The notes under the pieces were generated by a model. The model made no database searches. It saw nothing but the letters and a program-made list of their open reading frames with translations, and was not told the DNA's origin. The position numbers and the translations under genes were made by a program. Shown here one piece after another: positions 25,025 through 39,068 of a stretch of 64,000 nt of DNA; positions within the stretch are counted from its first letter, which is position 1, and every line of letters begins with the position of its first letter. The DNA lies in NCBI RefSeq assembly GCF_000972845.2, contig NC_040013.1, forward strand, positions 5,074,642-5,138,641. Reading direction: 5' to 3'. Origin of the DNA: Larimichthys crocea. Its lineage: Eukaryota; Chordata; Actinopteri; Sciaenidae.

Positions 25025-25235
25025 GTTGATTGATGCTTCTGCTGAGGGACAGCAGGACACACACCCTCTTTTAAACTTTCCACCACAGGCAACGCCGTCT
25101 CCGGGTGCGATAACGCGCACTCCCATTGGTTTGGCACGGCCTCCAGGGATAGACATGGACCAATCGCAATGAGGGTCAGTGCAACTAGGGTAGATGAGGA
25201 ATCATACAGGTGTGTTTTCTGGAACATTTCCCATG
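25025..25235 (-). promoter_or_regulatory. cela3b: Elastase gene proximal promoter (TATA-like box, CCAAT boxes, possible PTF1 site)
   Basis: On the minus strand a TATA-like TTTAAAAG lies at 25075-25068, about 45 bp before the start codon, so the leader should be very short. CCAAT-type words occur at about 25123-25127 and 25159-25163 in opposite orientations. Further out, an E-box (CAGGTG, 25207-25212) and a TC-box (TTTCCCA, 25227-25233) are centred about 20 bp apart. That spacing is near the two-helical-turn arrangement used by the pancreatic PTF1 complex. The PTF1 reading is inference. Confidence 0.5.
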
Positions 25236-28200
25236 ACCTTCATGTAGAGCCATGATGTATGCTTCGTTAGCATGAATAGATTACGTGCATGCATGCAGGT
25301 TTCACATGTGTACATGCCCACACGTGTGTGTGTGTGTGTACCTGCTAGAAGTGCATACAAGACAATATTCCCACACATATCTGTTTTTTAATTCACCGTT
25401 ACTCCTTTTCATAACAAAGTCTCTTCTCTGAAACTTAAAAAAAATTAAAAGCTTACATAACAGCATGGGAAGCCAACATCTGGAATACTGGTGCTGGCTT
25501 GTTTTCTCTGAAATGTAAAACAAAAATCAAACGTAGAGGTATTACTATGATAAATAACCAGGACAATGAGAAACAGATGGTGTCACTGGTGCAGAAAATA
25601 TCGACAGCTACACTACAAAGTTTTTTGACATCTTACAACGTGCACACTTCTACAGCAAATTCTGCACTGCCAGGAATATGAGACATACTGTATGACCATA
25701 TGTATGACCAAACACATCACTCTCTATATTCTATATATATCTATTATATCTATTCTAGGCTGATATGAAGTAAAATGCACAGCTTAAAACACAAGGTATC
25801 ACAAGGTTGTCATAATGACATAATTGAATAGAACCTGAATATGTTATGAGATTTGGAGGACATAGAAACAACTCTTAAGGTATGAAAGTGTCAGAGAGTG
25901 CAGGCCTGAGGTGACTCAGCATGCAGACATTGTAAATCTGTCAGAGGCTGCTCGGGTAATATTACAGTACATGGCACTATAAAGGTTAGGTGTTACAGCG
26001 CAGTAAACAGGTCGAGTCAGGAAACAAGGTGGAAGGAAAAAAGAAAAAAGGAAGGAAGGAAGGAATAGGGAGTATCTGAACACGAAATGCACACATGTAA
26101 TGATCTGGAAGGTGTTTTTGGTTAGAGAATCTGACATCAGCTACGGCCAAACTTTGTTCAGGTGGTTACAGGAGCTTTAAATAAACATTGTGCTGTAGTA
26201 CAATGAAAAACACATTTTCATCAGACTAGCTCAGATGGCAGACAGGCCTCTTTGTTCATGAATCATTAAGTCTCGCACTTCACCACTAGATGGGACAATT
26301 TATCTGTTTAGAAACCAAAGTGTGACGCAAAAAAAAAACCTTTTAGAAAAGAGAAAAATTGCAGCGTTACATTGTGTGTATCATCTGTGTGCCGCAAGAA
26401 ACTACATCCAAGCTTTGTGGAGTGAGTCATTTAGAAAATCAATCCTCAATCTAACTGGGTTGCAGAGCATCTGAAAAGGAGGTCAGACAAAACTTTGACG
26501 TTGAAAATGATAGTAAGAGACCTTCATACACACCATGGAGAATACCTTGCAGCTTATGACAGCTACATCTACAAAACAGGGTTGTTTTTTTGCTTCAAAG
26601 TTTGGTTAGAGCTACCCATCTATAGTTTACAGACTGGAAAAAACACTTGACGGGATAAAGAAAAAAAAACACTTGAAAGGCAGCAACAAAACAAGCTCAG
26701 ACATACTCAGCCCATATCTGTGTGTGTGTGTTTGTGTATGTGTGTCTGAATGTATTCGTGCGTGTGTTCACGCATCTGTGTCGCGCGTCTGTGAGCTTCT
26801 CCACAGCTGTGATATGCAATTAATTGAAAGCTAATTAAAATGACTCTTCAAATCTGTTAAACATTGTTAAACTTATTACAGCCCAGTGTCCAGAATAGAT
26901 GCCTCCCTTTTTCTTCATTTTCTGATTAAACCTCTTGTATTCATTAATTTGATAGTGGCCGGATGACACAAGATAATGAACTGAGGTGCACGCTGAACTG
27001 ATATGAAAACATCAAGCAGAAAAAAAAAGATAAAAATAGATATTAATAAAGTAAATGATCTCATTTGATGTATTTTCTTTTGCAGAAAAACATTTCATCT
27101 GAAATATCAACAACTCTTCTTATTGACTTTAAAACCTCTGATCTCCAAAATCTATTTCTCACCACTCAGATATGTTTATATGCGGTTGAATGCAGGCTGT
27201 CATGTTACGGGATGAGGCGTACTGGCTTTGTGGCTGAGAAAAGCAGAACACCTCATCAAGTGAAACCCCCCCGGGGGGTTTGTAACAGGTACGCTCCAGC
27301 CTGTTTTCCCTATCAGAACAGCAGCTGAACCCTGAACGACACTCTGTGAGAGCTTTATGGTTGCTCTACATCACTTTGGGGCAGTAAACACCGTACTGGT
27401 CATTGCCATTCCCCATGTAGAGCAAAGGAGAAAGATTTTGCAATAAAGTATAAATATTATTGTGGCAGCTCTGTGCTATTGGCTGCAGTTAGCTCTGTGG
27501 TTTGTGACTAATCTCTCTTGCATATCTCTCTGTATCCAACAAAAACCACCACTGGCATGCGAGGTGCCAATTCACAGTGTGGTGGATGTTTTGGTTTGTA
27601 GCAATAGTCTAATGTTTAGACCATTCGGAGCCCATTAATGTCCACATTGTTAAGCTTTTTGCCTTTAAAAAGAATATACAGCTGTATCTTCCAGCTGCCC
27701 CTTTTTGCCACAGGCAGTGTCTTTTGAGCTGCAGGGCTGAAGTACATCCAAACATCGGCTGTCTGCTGCTGATTTGCTTTCATTATCCTTCCTACTGATG
27801 TGAACAGAAGGCTTTCTCTGCCTTCGCTTTTCAATTGCTGGCACATATGTTTATTTGGTTTTGATGTCGTTGTTTACTGGGGTTCTAATTCAGTGGCTCC
27901 AAACATTTTTGGCATATCATCCTGTAGAAAACTCCCTGGTTGGGAACTACTGATTTAATTAAATCTCATAAGCACATCATGACCTAACTGGTCTTCCTAC
28001 ACATCTTGTACATACTTGCCAGGTTTTTCCAGTTCTTTCATGTTGAGTAGCATGAGAAAAGTGGGAGTGGGTGCAGCCTGTCTCGCCACATACTGTTTAG
28101 AGCTGCTCAGTGCTCGAATGCTTTATTATTTAATTTGGCATTAATGTCTCGTGTGCTCATGTGCCAATAGTTTACAGTCACGTTATGTTTCTATTTTCGC

Positions 28201-30424
28201 TGGATATTATCCTTCCTGCATTTTTCGATGACAAATAAATTAACAATCAATTACCCGTGTTGAAAGGGCTTCCAGTTCTCAGGCACAGCAGCACTCCTTA
28301 ATTTCAATGGACAACATGGCAGGAGCCAATCAGCTACTTTAAATGCTTAACTGATTATTGGCTCGTTCAGTTTGTCTGCTAATTCACTCCTCTGAGTGTG
28401 ATGTTTGGGCTAAAAGTTGTCTTGCTGGGTGTAGAAGAGATTGTGTGCATCAGTTATTATGAATTATTTAGATTTTTTTTGCCTTCATTGTAAATTTGTA
28501 GTGAGTAGGTGTTTAGTGCTTAACGTGTGTGATTTGACCCACTAAACGAGGGAGCCGATAGGAGGTTAATTGACCAGCAATTTAAAAGACCGACTTTGCT
28601 CTAATTGAAAGTTCTAATTAACATGTATTTGCAGTTTATTATTTATTTCTCAGTGTGAGGATTTGATCTAATTCTTTAGGACGAAACAAATTAAAGCTTT
28701 AGTTTATATCTTGGCTGTTCACTGTATTCTCTTTTGGGATTAATTATATCTGTATATTTAATGCTGTAGTGATACCCTGTGGAAAAATGCTATAGGACTT
28801 TTGATGTAAGTAATACATTATATATTATAAAAACACAGCCTTTTCATCAAGTACAACAAACATGTGAAGCCTCTGCAAGAGTATGGTGCACCACGGTTTT
28901 TACAAATACCACAACCAGTGAAGATCTCAAACAACCTGAATTCAGCATTCACCCTTGCATGTTTCCATCCTTAATTCTACGTGTTTCTGCAGCCTTATTC
29001 TGTCTATAATATTAATCCCTCTACCAAACTTCACATTTATAAAACAGATATTGGAGACCTACATCTTATTTCTATCTACTTTATATACAGATTTGTCCCC
29101 ATTTCTCATTTTTACTTTTAGTACACAGTTTTCTACATTTGTGTGCTTCCCTTTGAGTCTTCTGCATTAACGCATCTTACAGTTATACACACACTTATCT
29201 GCAGAGGTTTTCATAATAAATTGTTTTTTTGGAACCATGCTAACACTTTCAGATTTGGAAGGATTGTTTTTTCTCCCTATATGCATGGTTACTTTGGGGT
29301 CTTGGGGGAGCCTGCAATGTCATGGAATTTGAAAATAGTGCTTATCAGAAGTGGACACACTGACTAAATATTGCACGGACAGTTAACATTCATTACCTGT
29401 TGTTTATGTGTATTTATATTTCAACAGCAGTTAAGTATTTTGCTAACTTTCCTTTGTGCGCCGCCTAAATGATGCATTTGCCAGATGCCACAGAGCTGAT
29501 GATGTTGGTGTAATATTTATAGTGATTATGGATATCTTATGTAACATTAACCTGCAGCTGCGTGAAGATAGTGAGAAAATAGGGAGATTAGATAAAATCA
29601 GCAACGTGGCGTAAGCGCTGAGTATAACCTAAAGGTCATTTGCACAGATGGATTTATATACAGTAAATAACAATAGCAATAAAGACTACCACTGCTACTA
29701 CTATTGATAATAAAAACATTGTATAGTATTGTAGCCTTGAGGTAATCAGAATCACCTTTGTTAGTATGTATGTATACACACACAATGAATATGACTGCGG
29801 TTTACAGGAAAAATAGAAATAGACACACCAGGACAAAGCTGAAGAAAGGTAAAAAATAAACATGTTGTTAATGTAAAACTACATGCATGCAATGATGTGA
29901 AATATATGAATATGTATATATAAGTATGTATAAAAAGAAACAAACAACAAAATAATATCTCTAAGTGTGAATGTTTAAAAATACAAATGGTGCAAAGAAA
30001 TAAATATTGAATGGATATAAATTATTATTAAAGTAAAGTATGCATGTGTATATATATAAACAGTATATACAGTGTGAAGAATTTATATTTCACAGTGATT
30101 ATAATGATTAAATTAATTAATTAAACTTAGTTATGCTGTCCTTGAGTACTCTGCAGCAATGTTCTATGCACACAGTGAGCCTTATTATGACATGTGAACG
30201 CTGCCTTTCTTGTCACTTTTATAACTGTGTAAATGAGATAGTCAACACGAGCATACTGTTGTTAAGCGCTTCCTTCACTTGACAAGGAACCAAAGTGTAA
30301 TTGCCGTGAGGTTGGACCCAAAAACAGCACAGACTGGGAGCAGCGTTGGAACAGTTGAGCAGGTGAGCGATAGAAAGCCAGGAGTGGATCATGACACAAA
30401 GGTCCAAAGGTTTTCCTTAGAGCT
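25236..30424. other. Intergenic region between the elastase and bco2
   Basis: The two genes diverge from this stretch: elastase on minus, bco2 on plus. I see no exon chain. It contains small simple repeats (GT near 25325-25340, a GGAA run near 26050-26063, TATA-rich patches near 29905-30070). Chance open frames of 60-90 codons have no family resemblance. Enhancers for either gene could lie here but none can be named. Confidence 0.45.
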
Positions 30425-30432
30425 TATATAAA
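30425..30432 (+). promoter_or_regulatory. bco2: bco2 TATA box
   Basis: TATATAAA lies 47 bp before the predicted start codon. With the usual 25-32 bp spacing, transcription would start near 30455, leaving a leader of only about 15-20 nt before ATG 30472. Confidence 0.55.
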
Positions 30433-30471
30433 TCCTCTGTTTGTCTCATCAAAGCCACAGAACAACCAGCC

Positions 30472-33400
30472 ATGTCCAAGACCACAGAGCCACAGACACA
30501 AAGCGGTGAGTACACACTTCAGATGTGTAGCCAGGAGACTGAGCGATACAGTCAATATTTTATTCCAGCAGATTGATTTAATTCATAAAACATATGAAGG
30601 TGAAGCAAAAACAAACATGGTTGGTTTGTTGTGTTTGTGATAAATGAACTGTGTTAGTTCGTTTTTTTTAAAAGAGGCACAAGGGCACATTTTGCTTGAA
30701 TGCTCTTTGATTGTATATTATGGGAAAAGGACATGACTTACTGAATCAACATTTCACTGAAGCAACATTTCGCTCAAAAGTAGTGTAGACATTTATTGCA
30801 TTGCTGAGTATAACCATTCAAAAGGAGGGATAAACAATAGCATCTGTGAAAAGAGAGTTCCACACAGAGACGTGCATTTAGATAATGTGGCTTAGTCATA
30901 TTTTGCTGCATTTCAACATCGGATCTGCAGTTACAATAAGACATGTTGGCATTTTCCATTGTTCCTGCTTCAAGGTCTCCTGTTGAATCAGAGCCGGAAA
31001 AAGAATGTGCACAATGTCTCATTAACAGCTTTTAGTCATTCTCAGCTGTTAAATAAAATAAGAAAACTGTCTGACAGGTCCCTGAACTGTAAAAATGAAA
31101 AGAACAGGAATTAAAAAAAGATGTGCAGGAATATGACAGCTAATTTCAACAAGGTCATTTACTTCAGCACCGACATACTGTTGGTGCCGCGTGGAAAACA
31201 ATTCGTTAAAGCAATAGCTGTTACAAATGAACTACTGTTTCAATTGTCATTATCAAAAAGAAAGGAAGGAAGAAAGAAAGATGTTTTAAAAAAGCAATAC
31301 CTGAAGTTATTATCCACAACAGCTCTGTGTTTGTCAGTGTCGCTGTTTTTTGTTTTCCAGAGATTCGATTTGCGGCTGTAAGAAATACCCCCCACACGTT
31401 CAGGCATCATTTGCAATGCTGCAGTAATCACAATCAAAACTCACAAAGTCAACATTGTAAGAGATTGTTAAAGCCTACAGCGGTTATCTCTCTATTGCAC
31501 ATTCTCGTTTTTATTGTCTGTTGTACTAGTGTCATGGGAAGGAACAAAATTCTGCCTCCGCTGATTGGTTGCAATAACCATTCAGATAGTCAAAAAAAAA
31601 ACTCTGATATTGTAACCTGAGCTCAGCATGGGGCTGTGTATTGAACCACGGTGATTTGCTTTTGCTAATCATGTAACTCTCATATGTGTCTTACAATCTC
31701 CATTATGTGTGGAGATATGAGGTAATGAACAGAAATTGGTTATTGGATAACCGATAGGAAAGTAGATAGTGCAGGTGTCATTCACAGTGCATGACCCCGG
31801 AGGGCCATGAGTTTACCCAAGCGGGAGCTGTTGCAAAACATAATGTCTCCTATCATAAAGAAGTCCATGTTTGTATCCTCGCAAGCACTTTTGAATCACA
31901 TGCATAGTTTGATTGTTTGCTTTGAGTACTGCAAGCTAAAAATACGCATACTGGTGTACGAACAACAAGAAAAGGATCCTGTGTATAGAAGGTGCAAAGG
32001 TGTGACATGCTGTATGTTTAAAAGACTGGAAATTATATAAAGATGAATTTTATTATAATTAGATAAAGCTGCTGAACATCTTTCTTGTTGATTGTGTTGA
32101 TAATCAGTCAGTGAGAGTCTGCAAACGGGAATAGTTAAGTCAGATGAACTGTTCAGATTTCTGCAGGATCTTAAATTACTTCCTCATTCACACTTGTTCA
32201 GAGTTCCAAAGCTTTCAATGATTTATTTGAGAGAGAGAGAGTCGGGGAAGGTGTGAGGCCAAGAGGTCGGCTGCGGATCATGATTGTATCTAAATATTTG
32301 ACAGATTTCACAGTCAGACTCAAAAAAACCTCTCCTCTCCCGTTCTCAGTGTCCAGCAGGCAGCGATGTCCACAGGCCAGTGGACTGGAGAGCATGGCGC
32401 CGCTGGTACGTTCTGTGGAGGAGACCCCTGATCCAATCCCCACCACCATCAGGGGAACTGTTCCAACCTGGATCAATGGGAGCTTCCTGAGGAACGGTCC
32501 TGGGAAGTTTGAATTCGGGAAAGACAGGTATTTGAGAAAGAAAAACATGACCAAAAAGCAGTGATTTAAAGGAATTCACAAAAAGGATTGAAACCTGCTG
32601 TCACTCCCACATTGACTGACAGGTCTTGATACATCAACTAAACCAATTAGACACATCTGTATCTAAAAATCTCTATGTTCAAACCCTATAGTTTTAATAA
32701 TAGCAGGCGAAACAACAGCATACAGTATTTCTGATCCAGTCTGTGACCTCTACCTGTATATAACAGGATTTCTCAGGACATACAATTCAGAGACATTCAG
32801 TGAATTGTCTAAAGAGGAAAGCAGAAACATTCAAATCATCTAGTTTAAGCTGTCGCATGCTGAGCCACAAAAGGGTTATTTTCTTTTCACCCATGAACAT
32901 TTTCAATCCAATCGCTCTCCCTACTTCGTGTACATAAATACCCTGGTGAGAATTCAATTGTCCCTTTTTTCCCCCTCTCAGATACACCCACTGGTTTGAC
33001 GGCATGGCCATGATGCACCGGTTCCACATCTGTGAGGGCAATGTCACCTACAGTAGCAGATTCCTGAGAAGTGACTCATATGTCCGCAACTCAGAGAAGG
33101 ACCGCATCGTGGTGTCGGAGTTCGGGACTTTAGCCATGCCCGATCCCTGCAAGAACATCTTTGCACGCTTCTTTTCACGCTTTCAGGTTCCTAGTATGTA
33201 TGTCTTCTTTACATATTGCATATTCCCACGTGTAATCCGCTCCACTGCCGCATAATGTATCACCAGCAGTGCCAGATGCATTATTAAACTGTTCAATTCA
33301 TTTGTGAATAGAGGTAACAAGGCAGCTATGCCAGATCACTAGAGGCTCATGCTCTAGACTGCATGTGTTGTATTGTATATTGCTTCTCCAGCCTAATGAA

Positions 33401-36400
33401 GGCTACTGTTACATTATATTCAGTTTTTTGTCGAGGTAAAGGGAACACAGGTCAATATTTGTACGTGTATGTGTGTGTCTGTGAGGGAAAAGATCAATCT
33501 GGTGCATGACTTAAAGCTTCTGAAAAACTGTGGAAGAACAAATTGATGGAAAAGTAGTTTCCACTGATAACTGTAAGAACGATGAGTGTTGCTGAAAGAC
33601 TATATTTAATGTGTTCCTGACATCGCTGTGTGAACAGAGGCCACAGATAACGCCAGTGTGAACTTTGTCAAGTACAAAGGCGACTATTATGTCAGCACAG
33701 AAACTAACTACATGAGACGAGTAGATCCACAGACCCTGGAGACAAAGGAGAAGGTGAGTCACTTTCATAAATATAACAACAGTCTCTTTTGAGAGTCAGA
33801 GGGGAAAACACGAGGAAGGTGAGTGTTATTAATGATGATGAGGATGCTGTCCATTTCAGGTGGACTGGAGTCAATACATTGCTGTCAATTCGGCTACAGC
33901 TCATCCACACTATGACCGTGAAGGGGCATCGTACAATATGGGCAACTCCTACGGCAAAAGCGGTAACCTTGCCTCCCACCTTGGCTCCTTGCTTCCCTCC
34001 TGTCTACCCACCTAACCACATATTTATGTAAATATCCCTCTTGTGTACAACATCATAAGTTTCTGGGCCTCCTCATCTGCAGGTTTCTTCTACAACATCA
34101 TCCGTGTGCCTCCTCCTGAGGACAAGGCAGCAACGGAGGACTCTGCAGACCTGAATGGCGCTAAAGTGATCTGCTCCATCCGTGCAGCTGAAGCCAGAAG
34201 ACCCTCCTATTATCACAGCTTTGGTGAGATACACACCACAGTATAACACCACAGTTTTTTTTTTTTTTTTACAAGTAGTCTGCTAGAATTAGTGAATTAT
34301 ATGCAAGATTTAGTTTTGCTGCACTGACAGGGTGAGACTACTTCACTGAAAGAGAGGCTCGCAGTTTTTTCACGCCCTTATTAATTACTAATTTGAATTC
34401 TGCTCTCATCCTGCTTCTTTTTGTCAATCACGGCTTCTTTGTCTTTCTCTTCAGCTTTCACTATCGCTCTCCGTCTATGACTCACACAAAAGTGCACACT
34501 TTGTCATACGCTCTGTGTAAAAAATATTAAATGTGTCAAAAAGACACACAATCATATTTTTTTTATTTTTTTACTGTTGTTCCTTCCATGGAGGAGATAA
34601 ACCATCATAATCTGTGTAATAGTGTTTGATGTTTTGTTGTTTGTAAAATCACTTCTTACTGTTATATGTCTATATTTCAGTCAGAGACACTTATGTCAGG
34701 AACATTTGTGGCAAATGGTTCTGCAGTTAGATTCGCTGGAATATGCTCTGCTCTTTGAGGGAAGTCTTAGAGAATTAGCTTTCCCGGCGGAGTCCTTGTT
34801 CCTGCTGGGAGAACTAATCCCCCTAATAAACAAATACATGAATATTAGATCTTTGTAAAGTCAACAGCATCAAAAGCTTAGTGCATAATGTGGACGTCGG
34901 GATTGGTTTAGAGAGCTGCGACAGCACTGGCATTATCAGAGTCAAAATAAGAATTGTTATAATGGCCAAAGTGTACACCTGTATGAATATGAATATAGGA
35001 TATTACTGGTCTAGACTTATGCCAGTCAGACAAAACAAGCATGACTTCATTGTATTGCCTGATCTAACACAATGTTGCTGCATTTAGTTTTTTGTACCGT
35101 TCCCTGATTATATCTAAGTCTAGACCACCATTTCTCTGCCAGACTGTGTGGCACCAAGAAATCTCACAAGTGATGGAAGATTGTACGGTTGCACAAGGCA
35201 CCACACAATTACTTCAGTCAGTAGGGTTACAGTAGATAGGGGGGGTGTGTTTAGCCCCTAGTTCACATTGCTAGCACAATATTTTTGTCTCCTGTGTCAG
35301 GAGAGGTTGGTACTGAGGCAAGAAAAATGTTCTTTTCAGACTGACCGGCCAAAAGAGGTGTAACGGTGGATATGGCCTCCAACAAAGAAACAGAAAAATA
35401 GTCCCATGGGGTGATTTTTGGTCCAATTAAACAGCATGGAGCCACTTACAAACTCCTCTTAGTTTACATATAGACTACACTATTTTTAATCTCACACCCA
35501 AGCCACTGAAATCACATTGACAGGTCACATGGCCTTGGAATAATTAGACCCACTTTATGCATGTTTATAAAAAAACAATTTATGAGGCAGCAGGACCCTG
35601 CAAACACTAATGGACTGTCATGAAAGCCGTATACAGAATTAGCATAGCACTGATGAGTTACACTACCTGTAAACTTTTAAATATATTATCCCACCATGAC
35701 ACTGCAGGTCGATAGTATACGAGCCTGAAAATATGATTTATGACGCATGATGGATAATACTGTACGTCACTGGTGTTTTTTAATGCATGCGTTTCCCTCT
35801 GCAGTCATGTCAGAGAACTACATTGTGTTCATCGAGCAGCCAATCAAGCTGGACCTGCTGAAGTTCATGCTGTACAGAATCCAGGGAAAGAGTTTTCATA
35901 AAGTCATGACCTGGGAGCCGCAGTATGGAACGGTCTTCCACTTGGTCGACAGGCACACCGGCAAGGTGGGTTGAGATTAGTTTACCACACAGCAGCAGCA
36001 GTATTTTTATTAAACATTTATTTAACCAGGAAAGGTCCCATTGAGATTAAAAATCTCTTTTTCAAGGGAGTCGTCGTACAAATGAAGTGTGAAGTTGGAA
36101 ACACACACACCCATTTGCTGAATAGTCAGAAGAAAAAAAGGGAAACTGCAAGCTAATCTCTTCACGCATGGCGAAGTTTTTTCCTTATTTATTTTGATGA
36201 AGTCACACTCTGATGGTGTAGCCTTTTCTCATACATTGTTACTCTCAATTTTCTCATCTCATTACACAGCATACCCATTAAGCATACAATATCAAAACTT
36301 CCATAATGTGAAGGTGCGACGCAACAACAGCAGTGCCAGCCTGTACTCAAATGTTAACACCGACACAGAAACTCCTTTTTGTTTGTCCAAGATTGGTTTG

Positions 36401-39068
36401 TGAATATTTCCCTGACTGGTTGCTGTTATCGGTGCAACAGGAGAGTGAAGTGAGGTACCATGCAGCACCCATGTTCACACTGCATCAGATCAATGCTTAT
36501 GAAGACAACGGGTTCTTGGTAATGGACATGTGCTGTGGCGACGATGGTGAGGTCATTGGAGACTTCACGCTTGAGAACCTCCGCAGAGAGTCAGGAGAGG
36601 AAATGGACAAGGTAAATGCATACCACCATTGCAATCATATGCCAGCACGCACATAATCACAAAGGCCTGACATAATGATATTATTAATTTGTCATCAGTG
36701 AGTGGCTCGGATTGAAGTGCTGGCTTTTACTGGACTATTATTAGGACACAGTAGTGTGTGTTTCTGTTTCTAATGTTCAGCTAGTTTGCATTTTCAAACA
36801 CCATATCAATGATCCACCCACCCGGTTTTTAGTGACTTTAAACAATTTCCGCACAACATAAGTGAAGAGAGTTATAGAGGCTTCTGTGAGGTGAAAGTGC
36901 CATTTTATCTTACCAAGGGCATCTCTCGCTTTCTCATTTACAATTATTATTTAAGTTCATTTCTTGGGCAGAGGATGTTAAATTGTATTTCTCCTTTGTT
37001 CCTCTTACTCTCTCTTGTCACTCATGAATTGTTCAGTTTCTGATTCAATAAGCTTTTGAAACCTCTGCTATTTCAGAGGCGGTGAAGCGTGTTGCTTTAA
37101 TCAAAACATAAAAGTAATATAAAAATGCCTCCAAAACAATATACTATATGCCATGTCGGAACATAAATGTGTCAGTATTTTCTATCTGTTTGGGTCTGAT
37201 TGTGCCTGAGGTTGCAATGCACCTTTCAGTCAAAGGAGCCACATTCACAGTTTTCCACATCTTTATGATTTCTTTTGGCAGTTTTACAACTCGCTGTGCA
37301 GAAACCTCCCAAGGAGATACGTCCTACCCCTGACTGTGGATGAACAAACACCTTTGGACCAAAATCTTGTCACTCTGCATAACTATAAAGCCACAGCAAA
37401 GAAGACAAAGCCAGGGGAGGTAGGATTAATCCGAGCGCAGTATGCTCAGAACGCTGTATATAAAGTAATATGTTTAACTGTACATTACATTCGATCTGGT
37501 TTTACTGGAATCAAGTAAAGTGTGAGACCTATAATCATGATGAATACGACCAATTCACTCCCACGCACTCGGCGCAATTATTCAACATGATGAGACACTG
37601 AAGGTACTTTCTGCGAGATAGTAATTTCATGACTTACTGCAGATAAAAATGATGTCAAAATGAGAGTCCACTAAGCGGCTGAACAATTGACATTTACAAT
37701 TGCCGCCCCCTACACACACACACACACACACGCACACACACACACACACACACTATCCAACATTTTCTTAGTAGACTAAGGCTTTAATGTTTAAAGAAAA
37801 GGTGATGTTTTAGTTGTCATGGCTACCTGAGTGACACTGTCCTCAGTTTTAGTTTTCAGTGAAAGTGGTGTTATAACAGCTGAGAAACAGCTGTGAAAGC
37901 GCTGCTGGCAGCACTGAAGTCAAATATGAAAATATGAGTTTGTAATTGCAATTGAAGGTACGTGTATTTTTCAAGTAGAATTTTAAAGAAACTCATATGT
38001 CCTTAAGTTAAATTCAAAATGAATGGATCTTGTGCAGGTGTCCTGCTTTAGAGAATAATGCACTATTGATTCAGGTCTGCTGGGGTGCATTAACTGGGCA
38101 CATGTTTTGGGATAAAATGTAAAAGTTGCACTGCTCTGAGACTTCTTTGTACTATCCTTCAGGTCCTCTTGACCCATGAGGAGCTTTACGATGACGAGCT
38201 GCTTCAATACGGTGGACTTGAGTTCCCTCAGATCAACTATGAGCAGTACAATGGCAGACCTTACCGCTACTTCTACTCCTGTGGCTTTGGACACGTCTTT
38301 AGCGACTCCCTGCTCAAGATGGATGTACACACCAAGGAGCTTAAGGTCTCTATCAATCAAAGGCGACTTTAGAGGCTCATTGTTAACTGGGCAAAGTATT
38401 ATCACATCAAAGTTATTTCTACTGCTGCTTCTCTATCACCGAGAGCAGCAGGTTAGGTTGGTTTTAGAACATGAAACAGCTCTGAGTGAAAAAAGGGGAT
38501 GTTTATGTAATCTTCTCTGTCTAGGTGTGGCGTTATCCCGGCTTGTACCCGTCTGAGCCTGTCTTTGTTGCTTCGCCCAAAGCTACTGAAGAAGATGACG
38601 GAGTGGTCCTGTCAGTCATCATCACACCGAGACACGTAAGTCAACAACTACAAAAAAACACACACAGTACAGGAGCCAGCAGACACTGTTAACGTCATGT
38701 TACTTTGACTGATATTGACATTAGATTGTAACAGTGCACTCTGACACTGTACTGTGAGAAAAAATATATCCGCCACCAGTTAGTCATAACATTTGCAGAG
38801 CAGAATATTTTTTTCTATGTGACCTGACCATATATATATTTTACTATGCATGCAGAAAACAAATGGTTAGATACTTTCACTATCATCAATGTGGAAAGGG
38901 TGACCTTTTTCTTTACATAACATATTTAAACTCCTCTGTTTCTGTTTCCAGGAGAAAAGTACTTTCCTTCTTGTTCTGGATGCCAAGACATTCACTGAAC
39001 TGGGCAGAGCTGAGGTCCCTGTCAATGTCCCATACGGGACCCACGGTGTGTTTAACCAGATGGGCTAG
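30472..39068 (+). CDS. bco2: BCO2-type beta-carotene 9',10'-oxygenase (carotenoid cleavage oxygenase), 12 exons, 554 aa
   Basis: Exons: 30472-30505, 32350-32527, 32982-33193, 33638-33753, 33860-33962, 34083-34223, 35805-35965, 36441-36611, 37282-37419, 38163-38345, 38525-38635 and 38952-39068. They join in frame to 554 codons plus TAG, the usual BCO2 length. The family (BCO1, BCO2, RPE65) is a seven-bladed propeller with a ferrous iron held by four histidines. All four contexts are present: TAHPHYD (195-197), SYYHSF (259), [10 protein letters not shown] (330) and YGTHGVF (547). BCO2-like phrases include [36 protein letters not shown] and [14 protein letters not shown]2 cleaves carotenoids and xanthophylls eccentrically at the 9',10' bond and so affects yellow/red coloration. 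The first 26 residues (Ser/Gln/Arg-containing) show no clear mitochondrial presequence; Met27 is an alternative start. The exon 10 donor (AAG|GTCTCT) is weak. Which teleost bco2 paralogue this is cannot be told. BCO1 and RPE65 fit less well. Confidence 0.94.
36009..36072. repeat. Fragment of a common dispersed fish repeat in bco2 intron 7
   Basis: The segment with 'tttatttaaccaggaaaggt' and 'cccattgagattaaaaatct' matches a phrase I know from a widespread vertebrate/teleost interspersed repeat. Only about 60 bp survive, so the family cannot be named. Confidence 0.45.
37712..37753. repeat. (CA)n microsatellite in bco2 intron 9
   Basis: About 21 CA units with a single CG interruption. Confidence 0.95.
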
